A stretch of DNA of 64,000 bases from contig JAQJVL010000310.1 of assembly GCA_035578905.1 (NCBI GenBank), forward strand, positions 868,001 through 932,000. Reading direction: 5' to 3'. The position numbers were made by a program, and so were the translations under genes. Positions 62,651 through 64,000 of the stretch are shown piece after piece; position 1 is the first letter of the stretch, and each line of letters starts with the position of its first letter. The notes beneath the pieces were generated by a model, which worked only from the letters and a program-made list of their open reading frames with translations, was not told where the DNA came from and did not search any database. This DNA comes from Stictocephala bisonia. Lineage: Eukaryota; Arthropoda; Insecta; Hemiptera; Membracidae.

Positions 62651-64000
62651 ATGAAATGTTATTAAATAAAATAATTATATTAATGATATATAAATGTTCG
62701 GAATAACATTTTCTATTATAAAAACATTGATTTTTTATGATACAATTCTTTATTACAGTACAACAACTTGTATTATTTTGTTGCCTTTGTTTTGCATTAA
62801 TAGCAGTATGGGAGGAAAAATAAGTAAAATAAAATGTAGTAGGTTGCCAATAAGTGATAATACAATCGCTAATTGCCTGTATGACGAGAGTGATGAATCA
62901 GACCACATATATGGCTACGTTGTTATGCGTAGGGTAAAAACTCGAACTGCAGTGTTTTTTCAAAAGAGCCATAACTTTTTAAGTTTTAAACAGCATTGTG
63001 AATATCTAAATAGTGTTTTAAATAGTGTTATTAGCTGTGGTCAAAGAATTTTTTTGAGTGCCTTTCACAACGCAACAAACTCAAAAAATCTTTCAAAGTT
63101 ATGTGCTTGTAAATATATATGAATATAAAGAAGTTGTATAAATATAATAAAGAGTATCACAAATAATACAAATTTAAAGCACACTAAGCAATCAATATGA
63201 TCCATTACAATACCAACAGAATGGTATATCAACATTGATCTTACAGAGAAAGATACAATATGGCCAGCCACTCAAGCCTTCAAAAACTGTTTTAAGAAAC
63301 AAGATACAAAATGAGTTTATATCAATACTCAAGAAATAAATCAAGAATTAAGCCTGATATATGTTATGCACAGTAAGTAGATAAGCAAACCAAATTTGAT
63401 CTAACCTAACCTACATACTCTAAACTAAAAAATAAGTTGTTTTCTCAATGTCAGTGTACGTGTACAAACGCTCTGTGGATCTACTCGTATATCAAAAGGA
63501 TCAAAATTAAAAATAAATAAATTTAGTAATAATAACAACACATTGTGATCTATAGTAGTACGTAGGTTATTTCGTAAGAATTTGTCATGCTGAGAAGAAG
63601 TTGCATTCAAAGGAATCTCTATCAAACTATTAATTAATAGATAACCGAATGGACCATATCTAGATGTACTCAATTAATTAACCTACTGAAACGAACTAAG
63701 TATCACTGTAATGACAAAAGACTTAGTCGGCCTACCTTTCAGTATTGGGAAAATCATGAATGTGGTTTTTATTTGTGTCTTTGAAGTAATACCGTAGGTC
63801 TTTGCTTCATAGGTTTTGTCACATAAAAATTAGTGTAAGATCAATCCAAATCCATCTGCAATATTGATGTTATAAGAAGATTATGCAGTAATAACTTTAG
63901 AATTCATACTTTATGGCAGCAAACAATAGGTCAGAAGAACCACTTGCATTGATAATAATGACTGTTATGATAAGTATATTTAAACTATGTAACAGATAGA
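62651..64000. other. AT-rich sequence without recognised feature
   Basis: A 142-codon plus-strand frame (62,694-63,122; the internal ATG begins MGGKISK) is open but matches no family I recognise and lies in very AT-rich DNA. It could be part of a transposon or chance. Confidence 0.4.

Noticed and set aside
62694..63122. 142-codon plus-strand frame
   Set aside because: No recognisable family, AT-driven composition (Ile, Asn, Leu, Ser), no supporting signals; left as unexplained sequence and not called a gene.

Overview
This is a 64-kb piece of an animal nuclear genome, most likely an insect. It is AT-rich and intron-bearing, full of decayed non-LTR retrotransposons, tRNA-derived SINEs, fold-back/MITE elements and tandem arrays, and shows no bacterial gene organisation. 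The one clearly functional gene piece is the last coding exon of an Odd-skipped-family zinc-finger gene (bowl/sob/odd) on the minus strand at 39,325-40,483. The hemipteran-like feel (large, repeat-loaded genome with long introns) is an impression only; the order cannot be fixed from this window.

Layout. 1-3,222: a duplicated segment whose second copy is at about 15,240-19,175; both begin with 136-bp tandem units. 3,450-4,495: a 56-bp array. 5,050-6,382: a broken Jockey-type LINE, followed by a fold-back MITE (6,478-6,693). 8,170-10,530: a run of four unrelated minisatellites (about 42, 27, 67 and 28 bp). 11,650-12,860: a SINE, a near-perfect 186-bp palindrome and a second LINE relic. 14,313-14,975: a 45-bp array. 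21,645-31,095: a 9.4-kb array of a 59-bp unit with higher-order structure. 31,243-33,354: a mariner-like MITE, a reverse-transcriptase relic and a pogo/Tigger-like MITE. 34,888-36,513: two fold-back elements.

The Odd-skipped gene's 3' end and probable 3' UTR lie at about 37.5-39.3 kb. From 40,484 to the window end lies what should be its upstream intron (at least 23.5 kb; no upstream zinc-finger exon was found). That intron holds an 84/87-bp array (42.7-45.5 kb), a 558-bp MITE, a nested 107/33-bp array (47.5-48.3 kb), a further RT relic (49.1 kb), a 37-bp array (51.3-52.1 kb), a compound TG/GA microsatellite (53.7 kb), a SINE (54.8 kb), an unidentified decayed coding region with a repeated cysteine module (59.2-61.0 kb), a piggyBac-like terminus (61.55 kb) and a LINE 3' end (61.7-62.65 kb). 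Several islands of balanced composition between these repeats are candidate regulatory elements.

Tandem arrays alone cover roughly 18 kb. Nearly all long open frames outside the zinc-finger exon are translations of tandem repeats whose unit length is a multiple of three, or whose units lack stop codons, and are not called as genes. No RNA gene, CRISPR array or bacterial-type operon is present.
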